From assembly GCF_014836645.1 (NCBI RefSeq), contig NZ_JACSQM010000002.1, forward strand, positions 248,001-312,000: a stretch of 64,000 nt of DNA, read 5' to 3'. A program made the translations under genes and the position numbers. The notes under the pieces were generated by a model. That model was not told the DNA's origin and made no database searches. It saw nothing but the letters and a program-made list of their open reading frames with translations. The stretch's first letter is position 1. Each line of letters begins with the position of its first letter. The stretch comes from Fictibacillus norfolkensis (lineage in GTDB: Bacteria; Bacillota; Bacilli; Bacillales; Fictibacillaceae). This document shows, in pieces, positions 8,573 through 17,286 of this stretch.

Positions 8573-8938
8573 TTATTTTTTATTCTGTATTAATCCAAAA
8601 CCTATACCTGTTGGATCATTAAGGTAAGCCAGATAAAACTCTTCAAATCCCATCTTTTCTCTTACAATAGTCGCCCCGTTTTCAACGGCTTGCTCAATCG
8701 CAGCATCAATCACTTCAACTTCGATTTGAATACGAGTTCCATGGGGAAAATCTTGTGGACCTTTAGCGATTCCACCATTTATACTCCTATCTTCACCTTC
8801 ATTAGTTGTTGCAGCCCAATAATCCCATTGAGGTTCTGCAATCTGCCACCCAAATACATTGCAATAGAAATTTACTGCCTTTTCGGGTTCTTGACTGCTA
8901 AGTTCAAAACCTACAACTTTTCCGATATTCTTCTTCAT
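8573..8938 (-). CDS. VOC superfamily (glyoxalase/bleomycin-resistance fold) protein
   Basis: 121 residues. Opens with IGKVVGFELSSQEPEKAVNFYCNVFGW and closes with FYLAYLNDPTGIGFGLIQ, the paired beta-alpha-beta-beta-beta modules of the vicinal oxygen chelate fold. Substrate unknown. It starts 17 bp after the Nramp-like gene on the same strand, so the two may be co-transcribed. Confidence 0.85.
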   Translation of the reverse strand: MKKNIGKVVGFELSSQEPEKAVNFYCNVFGWQIAEPQWDYWAATTNEGEDRSINGGIAKGPQDFPHGTRIQIEVEVIDAAIEQAVENGATIVREKMGFEEFYLAYLNDPTGIGFGLIQNKK

Positions 8939-8955
8939 AGCAAAGTCCTCCCTAT

Positions 8956-10257
8956 TTAAAACAGCTTTTGCAGCTCATTTATTCCTAAAAAGGCGAACAT
9001 GAGGAGACACCCGATCAAGACTGCATTGGTTAACCACTTGTTGCGATATTCCGCATCCACTTTTTTAGAATTCAATAAGATAATGAGTGAGATTGCAAGA
9101 AACGGCATGAACAATGCACCTAGCACACCATATATAATAATCAGCTGAACAGGCTTTCCTAAAAAGAAGATCAGCATTGGCGGGAATGTCAGCCATGCCA
9201 AATAAGCACGATATGACTTATCTTTTTCTGTAACCGGCTTAACTGAATGTAAGTCTTCCTTTTTCGTCTTGATTGTTCTTAAGAAGTCCGCAAACAGATA
9301 GGGCACACCGTTCCAAACGCCAAGAAGTGAAGTGAAAGCAGCAGACCAGAACGCGATTAAGAACAACCAGCGTAACGGTGTTCCGAATTCTTGTCCTAAC
9401 AGTTCAGCAAGATTAAGAAGACCTTGGTCTCCTTCTAACTTTACATCCGTTCCAAATAAGAACTTAGCTCCGATTACGAGTGCTGCCATAGTGAAGATTC
9501 CAGTAATCACATATGCCGCTTTCGTATCTAGCCTCATAATGGGAACAAAGTCTTTTCCTTTCCAATTCTTTTCTCTTAGCCAATATCCATAAGAAGCCAT
9601 AGTAATCGTACCGCCTACTCCTCCAATCAATCCAAGAGCTAACATGAGTGATCCGTCTGGCATTTTGGGTACAAAACCACCGGCAAATTCACCAATTGAA
9701 GGCAAAAAGAGCAATGATGTACCAATAATTGTGATGAACATGACACCGATTAATACCGTCATTATTCTTTCAAAAAGCAAGTAACGGCCTGTCCAAACGA
9801 GTGCAAAACCTAATAAGGAATGAACGATTGCCCAAGCCCAGATCGGCATGATCGGAAGCATCGCATGCATGCCTAATCCACAAGTCATCGCTGCGGTGGC
9901 ACCGTAAATGTAGCCCCAGATGACGGAATAAACACCAAAATAGCCAGTCGCCCACTTCCCAAGCGAATGCCAGCCTTGAAGAATCGTTTGTCCTGTCGCG
10001 AGGTACCAGCGTCCGACCCCTTCATTTAAAAAATACTTTAGAATAGAACCGATAACAATCGCCCATACAAAAGTCATCCCGAATGAGGTACCGATTACAA
10101 TGGCAGTTACTAGATCTGCTGTACCTACACCTGTTGCTGCTACTACGAAACCAGGACCGATCATTTTTAATTTTTGACCCATCGTTTGAGGCGGTACTGG
10201 TTGATTCCTAACGGCAACAGTATTAAGTTCATTGTTTAATTTCAATTCATTGTTCAA
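8956..10257 (-). CDS. Nramp-like divalent metal/cation transporter, atypical
   Basis: 433-residue membrane protein with about 11 hydrophobic segments, related to the Nramp (MntH) family. The first segment reads GPGFVVAATGVGTADLVTAIVIG, keeping GPGF but lacking the classical DPGN. The sixth-segment region reads GGVGGTITMASYGYW where canonical transporters carry MPHN. The metal-binding residues are therefore changed, and the substrate may not be manganese. TTG start at 10257 with GGAGG 8 nt upstream. A cre-like site follows a TATATT -10 in the upstream region. Confidence 0.8.
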   Translation of the reverse strand: MNNELKLNNELNTVAVRNQPVPPQTMGQKLKMIGPGFVVAATGVGTADLVTAIVIGTSFGMTFVWAIVIGSILKYFLNEGVGRWYLATGQTILQGWHSLGKWATGYFGVYSVIWGYIYGATAAMTCGLGMHAMLPIMPIWAWAIVHSLLGFALVWTGRYLLFERIMTVLIGVMFITIIGTSLLFLPSIGEFAGGFVPKMPDGSLMLALGLIGGVGGTITMASYGYWLREKNWKGKDFVPIMRLDTKAAYVITGIFTMAALVIGAKFLFGTDVKLEGDQGLLNLAELLGQEFGTPLRWLFLIAFWSAAFTSLLGVWNGVPYLFADFLRTIKTKKEDLHSVKPVTEKDKSYRAYLAWLTFPPMLIFFLGKPVQLIIIYGVLGALFMPFLAISLIILLNSKKVDAEYRNKWLTNAVLIGCLLMFAFLGINELQKLF

Positions 10258-10295
10258 TTTCAGCTCCTCCTTCTTCTACAAATATTCTTCTACAA

Positions 10296-10310
10296 ATAAA
10301 ACGCTTTCAA
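10296..10310 (-). promoter_or_regulatory. cre-like CcpA site upstream of the Nramp-like gene
   Basis: On the minus strand TTGAAAGCGTTTTAT matches WTGNAANCGNWNNCW with one mismatch (the final C). It lies directly downstream of a TATATT that could be the -10, a position at which CcpA would block transcription. The rest of 10258-10567 is divergent promoter DNA. Confidence 0.4.
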
Positions 10311-10479
10311 TATAGCATCTGCTAATTATGTCATATGTCTGAATATTTTATCAACTCCTTTTGTACCCATTCCCTCTTCACGATAGTTCTTTAGAAAATG
10401 ACTTTTTTCATACTTATAAGAAACTAAACAAAGGAATAAAATTGTATTCACCAAGAAAAAAGTACTGGAATAAACTATA

Positions 10480-10511
10480 TGTAAGAAAACCTAACATGAG
10501 TATGATATAAT
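10480..10511 (+). promoter_or_regulatory. TnrA/GlnR box and -10 of tnrA
   Basis: TGTAAGAAAACCTAACA (10480-10496) fits the TnrA/GlnR consensus TGTNANAWWWTMTNACA at 16 of 17 positions. A TATAAT follows at 10506-10511, so the box overlaps the -35 region (centre near -30). That position favours repression, for example by GlnR, over the -50 activation geometry. Confidence 0.65.
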
Positions 10512-10567
10512 AAATAACAATATTTAGAATTGTCTGGTTTTGTACTTCTTAGGATAGGAGGCTTAAA

Positions 10568-10882
10568 ATGCCTGTTGATAAATCATCTTATAAAGATAAA
10601 AAGGTCATGTCTATCGGTATCATCAGTGAACTTACTGGTTTATCAGAGCGGAAGATCCGTTACTACGAAGAAAGGAAACTGATCTTTCCAGAAAGAACAG
10701 GTAAAGGCACGCGTAAATACTCTTTTTCGGATGTCGAACGTCTTATGGAAATTGCTGATCAAATTGAAGATGGTGTACAAACATTTGAGATTAAAAAAGA
10801 ACTTACGAAAAGACAGATACGTGACGAACGTAATAAAATGATTCGCGGACAGATTAACGCTCAATTTAATATGAGAAATTGA
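10568..10882 (+). CDS. tnrA: Nitrogen regulator TnrA (MerR family)
   Basis: 104-residue MerR-type DNA-binding protein that in Bacillus activates or represses nitrogen genes under limitation and is held inactive by feedback-inhibited glutamine synthetase. N-terminus [20 protein letters not shown], then [37 protein letters not shown], is nearly that of B. subtilis TnrA. The short C-terminal tail ([16 protein letters not shown]) corresponds to the GS-binding end and separates it from GlnR. A TnrA-type box lies in its own promoter. Confidence 0.93.
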   Translation: MPVDKSSYKDKKVMSIGIISELTGLSERKIRYYEERKLIFPERTGKGTRKYSFSDVERLMEIADQIEDGVQTFEIKKELTKRQIRDERNKMIRGQINAQFNMRN

Positions 10883-10884
10883 AA

Positions 10885-10917
10885 ACAGCTGGCTCCACAT
10901 TTTATGGTGCCAGCTGT
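10885..10917. terminator. Bidirectional terminator between tnrA and the exonuclease gene
   Basis: Near-perfect stem ACAGCTGGC...GCCAGCTGT extended by TCCA/TGGT. It serves the two convergent genes. Confidence 0.75.
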
Positions 10918-10918
10918 C

Positions 10919-11647
10919 TTATCTCGAAAGTCGTTCATATACCTCTCTCAAATTCTTAATTCCTAACTTTTGAACACGCGCTACATAAACACTCCAAAGC
11001 TCAGCCGTCATCTTCGCATCTCCTAAGGCATGATGTCGATCAATCACAGGCACGTTACAATGCTCACAGCAATCTTCTAAACGAACGAGGTTAACGTTTG
11101 GCTCAGCAATTTTCAGTAAAAATGAAGTATCTACTATTCGGTGCTTGAACTGACTTCGAAATAGTTTCCAATTATAATGTTGCAGAAACTTCTTTTCGTG
11201 ACTTGCATGATGAGCCACTAGTACATGACCTCTTGCAAAATCATAAAAATCTACTAGCACTTTGGATAATTGAGGCGCATTCACAAGCTCACTCTCTTCT
11301 ATTCTTGTAAGCTCTTTGATCTCAGGAGAAAGTTCGCCCGTACAATGCGCGAGAGAATAAAAAGTTTCTTCATGCTGTACTTCTCCACCTTTTACTTTCA
11401 CTGCACCAATTGATAGAATCTGGTTTCCTTGTTCAGGAAAAAAACCAGTAGTTTCTAGATCAAAAACCACTACATTCAAATCATTGAGCGGTACGGTTAA
11501 ACTCTCTTCCACTTTTAACTCTTTTTCAAGCTGCCTTAAAAATGCCACATGTTGAGGACTAGATTGCCCTTGTAACGATGCATAAACACTTGAGTTAATT
11601 TTGCCCTGTACTTGCTTCATAAATTGAATAAGCGGATTCATCCTCAT
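10919..11647 (-). CDS. DnaQ-like 3'-5' exonuclease domain protein
   Basis: 242 residues. DEDDh exonuclease motifs: VVVFDLETTGFFPEQGNQI (Exo I, Asp and Glu), LVAHHASHEKKFL (Exo II region, with His-His in place of the usual Asn/Phe context) and DRHHALGDAKMTAEL (Exo III, His and Asp). Its ATG overlaps the stop of the upstream nucleotidyltransferase gene by 4 bp (ATGA), so the two are coupled. DnaQ-type domains are frequently found beside or fused to DUF294 nucleotidyltransferases in bacteria; the biological substrate is unknown. Confidence 0.85.
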   Translation of the reverse strand: MRMNPLIQFMKQVQGKINSSVYASLQGQSSPQHVAFLRQLEKELKVEESLTVPLNDLNVVVFDLETTGFFPEQGNQILSIGAVKVKGGEVQHEETFYSLAHCTGELSPEIKELTRIEESELVNAPQLSKVLVDFYDFARGHVLVAHHASHEKKFLQHYNWKLFRSQFKHRIVDTSFLLKIAEPNVNLVRLEDCCEHCNVPVIDRHHALGDAKMTAELWSVYVARVQKLGIKNLREVYERLSR

Positions 11648-12621
11648 GTTTCTATCGTTCCCTTAATGACCGACTGCGTGTATTCTTGAAGTTTTTGACC
11701 GTTCAATAATATATGCTTCATCTCTTTTTTCTCGTCTTTACTGAGTTCTTTAATGTTTAAGTAGTGTATATCATCATAGTTTTCTGTATTTTTTTTATGA
11801 TACTGCAGCCTGTAATGAAGCAATTTATCAAATTCATTAGCGCACCAACTAAGATTTTGTTTGTATTTGGACATGTTATTAAGCGCTTTTAGTCTTGTAA
11901 GAGTAGAAGTAGCTTCTAGACTCTCTTTCATTGCAAGCAAACGCACATTATTAACATAGGGAAAGAAACCTGATTGCTTTAGATCTATACTGCCTGCATG
12001 TGCGCCATGTGGTTCCGTTAAAAATTGATGAAAGAACCCGACCGCTTTTTTTACATGCTGTGTATTTTCTAACAAGCGTTCAAGAAAACGCGGATTCTTC
12101 TTGATGTAATCATGTACGATCGTTTTAAGATCCTTGCAATAAGCTTCTTCACCAATAAGCACTCGTGCATCATAGAAGATCAGAAGAAATCGTATACTTT
12201 CAAAGCTCTCTTCGGTAAGCCACTTTGACAGCTGCTCTTCCCACTCTTTTATGGATTTAGTCCACACAGGGTTTGAGCTCATTACATTTCCATCACAATA
12301 CGGATAACCTACTTCGTTTAACCCCTTCGCTAATTCTTTTCCGAATGTAACAAAATATTGATTCGTTTTTTCATTTTCTTCCTCATAGATCAGACCATGA
12401 TCTTGATCTGAGATGATCGCTTGTTCGAATCTACCCCCACTCCCCATTACAAACCACGCGTAACGGCAAGGAACAGGTCCAAACTCTGAGATATGTCTTT
12501 CAAGAGCTGTATCAAACACTTTTATCATCATTTCATCATGAAAATCATTTAAAGCTTTAGATGAATCTTGATGGTCAGACCATTTATTATCACGCCATTT
12601 TTTTATCTGTGAATAAGGCAT
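11644..12621 (-). CDS. DUF294 / GlnD-like nucleotidyltransferase
   Basis: 325 residues from the chosen ATG at 12621 (MPYSQIKKWRDNKWSDHQDS), which has AGGATGTG upstream. The frame can be read 19 codons further up, but that part is the amt terminator hairpin. The catalytic block FVMGSGGRFEQAIISDQDHGLIYEE is the GS-x-GR-x-EQ...D-x-D nucleotidyltransferase signature of the GlnD/DUF294 group. It is followed by a helical C-terminal substrate-binding domain. No CBS or ACT domain is seen. It lies between amt and the exonuclease; the target protein is unknown. Confidence 0.82.
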   Translation of the reverse strand: MPYSQIKKWRDNKWSDHQDSSKALNDFHDEMMIKVFDTALERHISEFGPVPCRYAWFVMGSGGRFEQAIISDQDHGLIYEEENEKTNQYFVTFGKELAKGLNEVGYPYCDGNVMSSNPVWTKSIKEWEEQLSKWLTEESFESIRFLLIFYDARVLIGEEAYCKDLKTIVHDYIKKNPRFLERLLENTQHVKKAVGFFHQFLTEPHGAHAGSIDLKQSGFFPYVNNVRLLAMKESLEATSTLTRLKALNNMSKYKQNLSWCANEFDKLLHYRLQYHKKNTENYDDIHYLNIKELSKDEKKEMKHILLNGQKLQEYTQSVIKGTIET

Positions 12622-12641
12622 TTTTACACATCCTATGTGAC

Positions 12642-12672
12642 AAAAGCATTGAGGAATAGCCCCAATGCTTTT
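12642..12672 (-). terminator. Hairpin between amt and the DUF294 gene
   Basis: 13-bp stem AAAAGCATTGGGG/CCTCAATGCTTTT (one GU pair), 5-nt loop, then TTTTG on the minus strand. It starts 9 bp past the amt stop. It probably terminates amt transcripts partially, with read-through or a second promoter serving the two downstream genes. Confidence 0.7.
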
Positions 12673-12680
12673 CACCACTA

Positions 12681-13955
12681 TTAATTTGCAATTCTATTCT
12701 TTTCTTCGTTTGCGATGAACGCCTCTGGATAACCATAGTTTCCGTGTTCACTCACATCCAAACCAATAATTTCTTCTTCTTCAGAAACTCGAAGACCTTT
12801 CATGACTTTTTTCATAGCGTATAAAAGAACGAAGGAAACAACAAATGCGTATAACGCTGACACAGACACACCCATCGCTTGAACACCAAGCTGTGAAAAT
12901 CCACCGCCATAAAACAATCCGGGCTTCCCTACTGTAGCAAGTTCTGGCGTAGCGAATAATCCTGTAGATAACGTACCCCAAACTCCTCCAGCTCCGTGAA
13001 CGCTCAACGCATAGATCGGATCATCTACTTTTAATCTATCGAAAAATTTAACAGAATAGAATACTAAGACTCCTGCAACAAATCCGATAAGAACTGCTGC
13101 CCATGTTTCAACGAAAGCACAGGAAGCTGTAATGGCTACAAGTCCTGCTAACGCACCGTTTAATATCGTCGGAATGTCTGATTTACCAAGGACCATCCAT
13201 GAAATAATCAGTGCAGCAACCGCACCTGCCCCAGCAGCAAGATTTGTATTTAACGCAACAAATCCGAAAAATCCATCATCAACCACAAAGGTACTTCCTC
13301 CATTAAACCCAAACCATCCTACCCAAAGGACGATAACCCCTAAAGCCGTGTACACTTGATTGTGACCGAAAATGTTATTAGAAGTACCATTCTTATTAAA
13401 CTTTCCGATACGCGGTTTTAAGAGAAGCGTCGCTGCAAATGCCGCCATCGCACCTGTTAAATGAACAACCGTAGACCCAGCAAAATCCTGCTTACCATGT
13501 TCTGCCAACCAACCTCCACCCCAGATCCAGTGAGCTACAACCGGATAGACCACTACAGAGAAAAGAATAGCAAACACAAGATATGCTGATAATTTCGCTC
13601 GTTCAGCAAATCCTCCGAACGCAATTGTTAACGAGATTCCTGCAAACGCGAGCTGAAACATGAAGAATGCCGCTGTCGAGTAAGCCATTCCTTCAGCTTG
13701 ATCACCAGAATAGAAAAAATCAGACAACCCGATAAAAAAGTTTGAATTTCCACCAAAGATAAATCCATAGCCTACTGCCCAAAATACGATTGATGCTAAA
13801 CCAAACGTAAAGACAGTCTTGCCTGCAATGTGACCTGCATTTTTCATTCGAGTCGATCCCGCCTCAAGTAAGATAAACCCGCCCTGCATTAAAATGACAA
13901 GAAGTGCACCTAGTACAAGCCAAACACTGTTTAATGAAAACATGATATTTTCCAT
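12681..13955 (-). CDS. amt: Ammonium transporter (Amt/NrgA)
   Basis: 424-residue, 11-helix ammonium channel of the plasma membrane. The twin-His pore residues are present in VVHLTGAMAAFAATLLLKP and LSVHGAGGVWGT, along with GGFAERAKLSAYLVF. The RBS GGGGG precedes the ATG at 13955. The perfect TnrA box upstream predicts induction in nitrogen limitation, as for B. subtilis nrgA. In B. subtilis the PII gene nrgB follows; here none does, and a GlnD-like nucleotidyltransferase takes that place. Confidence 0.95.
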   Translation of the reverse strand: MENIMFSLNSVWLVLGALLVILMQGGFILLEAGSTRMKNAGHIAGKTVFTFGLASIVFWAVGYGFIFGGNSNFFIGLSDFFYSGDQAEGMAYSTAAFFMFQLAFAGISLTIAFGGFAERAKLSAYLVFAILFSVVVYPVVAHWIWGGGWLAEHGKQDFAGSTVVHLTGAMAAFAATLLLKPRIGKFNKNGTSNNIFGHNQVYTALGVIVLWVGWFGFNGGSTFVVDDGFFGFVALNTNLAAGAGAVAALIISWMVLGKSDIPTILNGALAGLVAITASCAFVETWAAVLIGFVAGVLVFYSVKFFDRLKVDDPIYALSVHGAGGVWGTLSTGLFATPELATVGKPGLFYGGGFSQLGVQAMGVSVSALYAFVVSFVLLYAMKKVMKGLRVSEEEEIIGLDVSEHGNYGYPEAFIANEEKNRIAN

Positions 13956-13985
13956 TTGAACGCCCCCTACTGAACTGTTTCTTTC

Positions 13986-14036
13986 ATTCTATACAGTTCT
14001 GGCGGAGATTCTACACCCATGTAAGATTATCTAACA
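13986..14036 (-). promoter_or_regulatory. TnrA-activated promoter of amt
   Basis: TGTAAGATTATCTAACA at 14020-14036 matches TGTNANAWWWTMTNACA at all 17 positions. A -10 candidate (TATAGA or TAGAAT, minus strand, 13986-13993) puts the box centre about 47-49 bp upstream of the predicted start, the geometry known for TnrA activation. Confidence 0.85.
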
Positions 14037-14070
14037 TGGTTTTTGAAAATGTCTTTCTTCCAAAATTAAC

Positions 14071-14107
14071 GAACCCCCTTCTCAATTGTACTTTGAGCAG
14101 GGGGTTC
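14071..14107 (-). terminator. Terminator after the BASS transporter gene
   Basis: GAACCCCCT/AGGGGGTTC stem extended by GCTCA/TTGAG with a T-rich tail on the minus strand. Confidence 0.75.
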
Positions 14108-14118
14108 ATCTTTTCATA

Positions 14119-15093
14119 TCAAACAACTTTGGAATAGTTAGTATCATCACTCGTCTTTGCCGTGTCCTTGTCTGCTCTTTTCCCCCACCAAGTAGCAAGA
14201 AGTGGTCCTGAAATATTATGCCATACGCTAAAGATTGCGCTCGGTACTGCTGATAGCGGAGAAAAATGAGCGATCGCTAGCGCTGCACCTAAGCCAGAGT
14301 TCTGCATGCCAACTTCGATAGATATCGCTTTTTGATCAGCAAATTTTAATTTTAAAGCTTTCGCGATCAGGAAGCCTAATGATAACCCAAGTACATTGTG
14401 AAGGATGACAATAGAGAATATCAACAGACCCGTTTCAGCAATCTGCTGCGCATTTACAGCTACAACAGCAGAAGCAACAGCTACAATCCCAACTACAGAT
14501 ACAAGTGGCAGTGCGGCAACACTTTTTTCAACATGTTTACGAAATAGCAGTTTAACGACAAGACCTAAAATAATAGGAACAAGTACAATTTGAACGATTG
14601 ACAATAGTAAGCTGCCTGCTGATACAGCGAGCCACTTGCTAGCAAACAGAAGCGTAAGCGCTGGAGTAAGGATTGGTGCTAAGAGTGTTGCTACTGATGT
14701 GACTGCAACCGATAATGCTGTGTTTCCTTTTGCTAAGAACGTCATAACATTCGATGCAGTCCCACCAGGACAACAGCCTACTAAAATAACTCCCACCGCT
14801 AATTCTGGCTTCAATTGAAAAGCTGTCGCCAAACCAAATGCGAGCAGCGGCATGATCGTATACTGTGCCAGCACACCAATCATTACGCTCTTGGGTGCCT
14901 GAAGAACAGCCTTAAAGTCATTCAATGATAAGGTCAGACCCATCCCGAACATGATAATCCCTAGCAATAAAGGAATATGGGGAGCGATCCATGTGAAGCC
15001 TCCTGGGATAAAAAATGCGAGTATGGCAAAGAGAATCACCCAAACCGCAAAGGTATTACCTGCCATCTTACTTACTTTCTCTAGAAATCTCAT
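14119..15093 (-). CDS. Bile acid:sodium symporter (BASS) family transporter, YocS-like
   Basis: 324 residues from the ATG at 15093 (MRFLEKVSKMAGNTFAVWV), which has AAAAAGGAGAG upstream; a longer frame from 15129 lacks such a site. Nine to ten hydrophobic segments, with the family motifs LVGCCPGGTASNVMTFLAKGN and IEVGMQNSGLGAALA. Probably a sodium-coupled importer of an organic anion; BASS members carry pyruvate, pantoate and other acids, and sequence alone does not choose. Monocistronic. The 243 bp upstream (15094-15336) hold no gene. Confidence 0.88.
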   Translation of the reverse strand: MRFLEKVSKMAGNTFAVWVILFAILAFFIPGGFTWIAPHIPLLLGIIMFGMGLTLSLNDFKAVLQAPKSVMIGVLAQYTIMPLLAFGLATAFQLKPELAVGVILVGCCPGGTASNVMTFLAKGNTALSVAVTSVATLLAPILTPALTLLFASKWLAVSAGSLLLSIVQIVLVPIILGLVVKLLFRKHVEKSVAALPLVSVVGIVAVASAVVAVNAQQIAETGLLIFSIVILHNVLGLSLGFLIAKALKLKFADQKAISIEVGMQNSGLGAALAIAHFSPLSAVPSAIFSVWHNISGPLLATWWGKRADKDTAKTSDDTNYSKVV

Positions 15094-15304
15094 GGTTTTC
15101 ACTCTCCTTTTTAAGAGAGTATAAACCAATTGTCTGAAATTTCAATGTTTTTTGATGAAAAATTTAGAATTATGTGATTATAACCTCTTTTTATGTGATT
15201 GTCGCTACTTATTATGCAATTCGTATCAAACATTATTTGATAAGCCTATTTCATGCTCAACCAGCCAGAAGTAACGATTTCTTCTTTATATCTTAGATAG
15301 AATA

Positions 15305-15332
15305 AAGCCAGGCGGATACTTCCACCTGGCTT
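15305..15332 (-). terminator. Terminator after the ABC-F gene
   Basis: Perfect 8-bp stem AAGCCAGG/CCTGGCTT followed by a T-rich run on the minus strand, 4 bp past the stop. Confidence 0.75.
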
Positions 15333-15336
15333 AGTT

Positions 15337-17073
15337 TTACAGAGATATTTTTTGTATGAGCTTCCTCTTTCTACTCATTAACATTTGTAACTCCTGATCA
15401 ACCTCTCTGTACTCATTGGTCCCCGTTTTACAAAAACTAATTTTTCCAAGCATTTCTGTAATCTTGTTATCTACTAAAGCTAATTCTTCAGCCCACTGCT
15501 GAACGCCCTCAACTGTAGATTTTTTACTCTGGTTTTCATGTTCACTAAGGCCCACCTCTATTCTCTTGAGCTGCTGATTCTCAATAACTAGCAGTTTATC
15601 GCACAGCTTTTCAACGAAGAATCTGTCGTGCGAGACGATGATAAGTGTGCCTGAAAACTGTGACAAGGTTTCCTCCAACTGCTCCCGGCTCGGCAGATCC
15701 AAATGGTTTGTGGGTTCATCCAAAATGAGTACATCATATTCCTGCAAAATCATTAGGACCAGTTTAACGCGTGTGCGCTCTCCTAAACTCAAGTGACGGA
15801 TTGGCTTCGAAAGTTTTCGATCCTCTATGCCCATGTTGGCAAAGATTGTTCTTGCCTGAGTTAACTGAAACTTCTCCTCTAGATCAAAGTATTCATAAAC
15901 CGTCTTTTCTTCAGGAAGGTCGCTCACATCTTGAGATAGATAGGCAATTTTCATCGATTCACTCTTCCAAATTTCCCCCTCTGTTGCAGACTCCTCCTCA
16001 AGTAACATCTTAATAAATGTTGTCTTACCAGAACCGTTCGGACCCTGTAACGCTATTCTTTCTCCGTGTTTGATATAAAAGTGACTTTCTTTAAAAAGAG
16101 TTCGATCTCCGAATTGTTTCGTTAGACCACGAGCTTCGATGAGTCTTTTTCCTCTCTTTCCAATGGAATCAAATTGAAAGAATACGTCACTGTCTTCTTT
16201 GGGCTTATCGATCCCTGTTTTCGAGAGTTCTAGATTCAAACGCTTTAATTTAGACTTGATTTGGTTATCTTTTTTCTTGGCCTTCATCCTTTCATATTCT
16301 TTGAGTCCCATCTGTCTATTCTCTGCTGCCGTTCCTCCCTTACCTGCTTCCCGATGAGCTTTATCAGACCACGTTTTTAACGTGTTCACTTGCTGTTCAA
16401 TCATGTGTATTTTTCTTTGCTGCTTCTCATAATCTCTTTGTTGCTGTTCAAACCGACGTTGCTTCTCTTTTCTATACGCCGAGTAATTTCCTTCGTAAAT
16501 GGTAAGAACACCTTCTTCTAGTTCAAATATCTTCTCTACTGATTGATCAAGAAAATGTCGGTCATGGGATATGATAATGGCTGCACCTCTATAGTTTTTA
16601 ACTTCTTCTGTAAGCCAGTTTATCCCTTGGAGATCTAAATGATTTGTCGGTTCATCTAAAATCAAGAACTCAGGATGATTCGCCCATATTTTGGCGATAG
16701 ATACCTTTAATCGTTCTCCACCACTCAAATGTTGAAATTCACTCTTTTGAAGCAAATGTTTCTGAAGTCCTAACTTCTTGCTAGTAGCCATTAATTCTTC
16801 GCCTGTTTCAAGCAACTCCCGTTCAACATCTAACACATAATCTGTTGATTGTGGCAGATATCCCATGTGCAGATTTGCCGGCCACGTCGTAATCGATCCA
16901 TGATCGTGGTTGATACATTTCATAAGGATGTTAACGAATGTTGTTTTTCCACTACCGTTCCATCCTACTAGTCCAATTTTTTCACCTTGTCTAATATCAA
17001 ATGAGATATCTTTTAAAATTTCTTTATCACCAAATTTTTTCTGCAATCGTTTAGCTTGTAATACTGTCGTCAT
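15337..17073 (-). CDS. ABC-F ATPase, probable antibiotic-resistance ribosome protection protein
   Basis: 578 residues from the ATG at 17073 (MTTVLQAKRLQKKFGDKEIL), chosen for AGAGGTGAG 6 nt upstream. Two soluble ATPase domains and no membrane segments. Walker A GWNGSGKTTFVNIL and GPNGSGKTTFIKML; signatures LSGGERLKV and LSLGERTRV; Walker B LILDEPTNHLDL twice. A basic, helical interdomain linker (about residues 240-300) and a C-terminal coiled coil follow the ABC-F plan. The attenuated, uORF-bearing leader is the arrangement known for vmlR-type resistance factors, so I infer protection against 50S-targeting drugs. The specificity is not readable. Confidence 0.88.
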   Translation of the reverse strand: MTTVLQAKRLQKKFGDKEILKDISFDIRQGEKIGLVGWNGSGKTTFVNILMKCINHDHGSITTWPANLHMGYLPQSTDYVLDVERELLETGEELMATSKKLGLQKHLLQKSEFQHLSGGERLKVSIAKIWANHPEFLILDEPTNHLDLQGINWLTEEVKNYRGAAIIISHDRHFLDQSVEKIFELEEGVLTIYEGNYSAYRKEKQRRFEQQQRDYEKQQRKIHMIEQQVNTLKTWSDKAHREAGKGGTAAENRQMGLKEYERMKAKKKDNQIKSKLKRLNLELSKTGIDKPKEDSDVFFQFDSIGKRGKRLIEARGLTKQFGDRTLFKESHFYIKHGERIALQGPNGSGKTTFIKMLLEEESATEGEIWKSESMKIAYLSQDVSDLPEEKTVYEYFDLEEKFQLTQARTIFANMGIEDRKLSKPIRHLSLGERTRVKLVLMILQEYDVLILDEPTNHLDLPSREQLEETLSQFSGTLIIVSHDRFFVEKLCDKLLVIENQQLKRIEVGLSEHENQSKKSTVEGVQQWAEELALVDNKITEMLGKISFCKTGTNEYREVDQELQMLMSRKRKLIQKISL

Positions 17074-17110
17074 GCAGCTCACCTCTTTCATGGTCGTTAA
17101 GGAGGCTACA

Positions 17111-17280
17111 AAAAAACCTCCCTGGAGAGCCCAGAGAGGTTGGTCGGTTAGCACAATATGGTAAAGACACGTATCCAAATAAACACAAGAACAAAAAAGT
17201 CCTTTGTGTGAAATCATAAGGATATATGGTACGTGTATACGCAAAATGGGCAGACTTATCCTATTCTCCAGGTCTCACTA
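17111..17280 (-). promoter_or_regulatory. Transcription attenuator in the ABC-F leader
   Basis: Terminator AACCTCTCTGG/CCAGGGAGGTT (17118-17142, 11 bp with one GU pair) followed by seven T, 35 bp before the coding start. Upstream on the minus strand, CCTGGAGA (17265-17272) is exactly complementary to TCTCCAGG within the terminator's 3' half (17121-17128). It could form an antiterminator about 150 nt long. A short uORF ends 14 nt before that arm. Confidence 0.75.
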
Positions 17281-17286
17281 TTTGAG

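Noticed and set aside
17074..17244. 57-codon N-terminal extension of the ABC-F protein
   Set aside because: It crosses the terminator hairpin, and the AGAGGTGAG site fixes the start at 17073.
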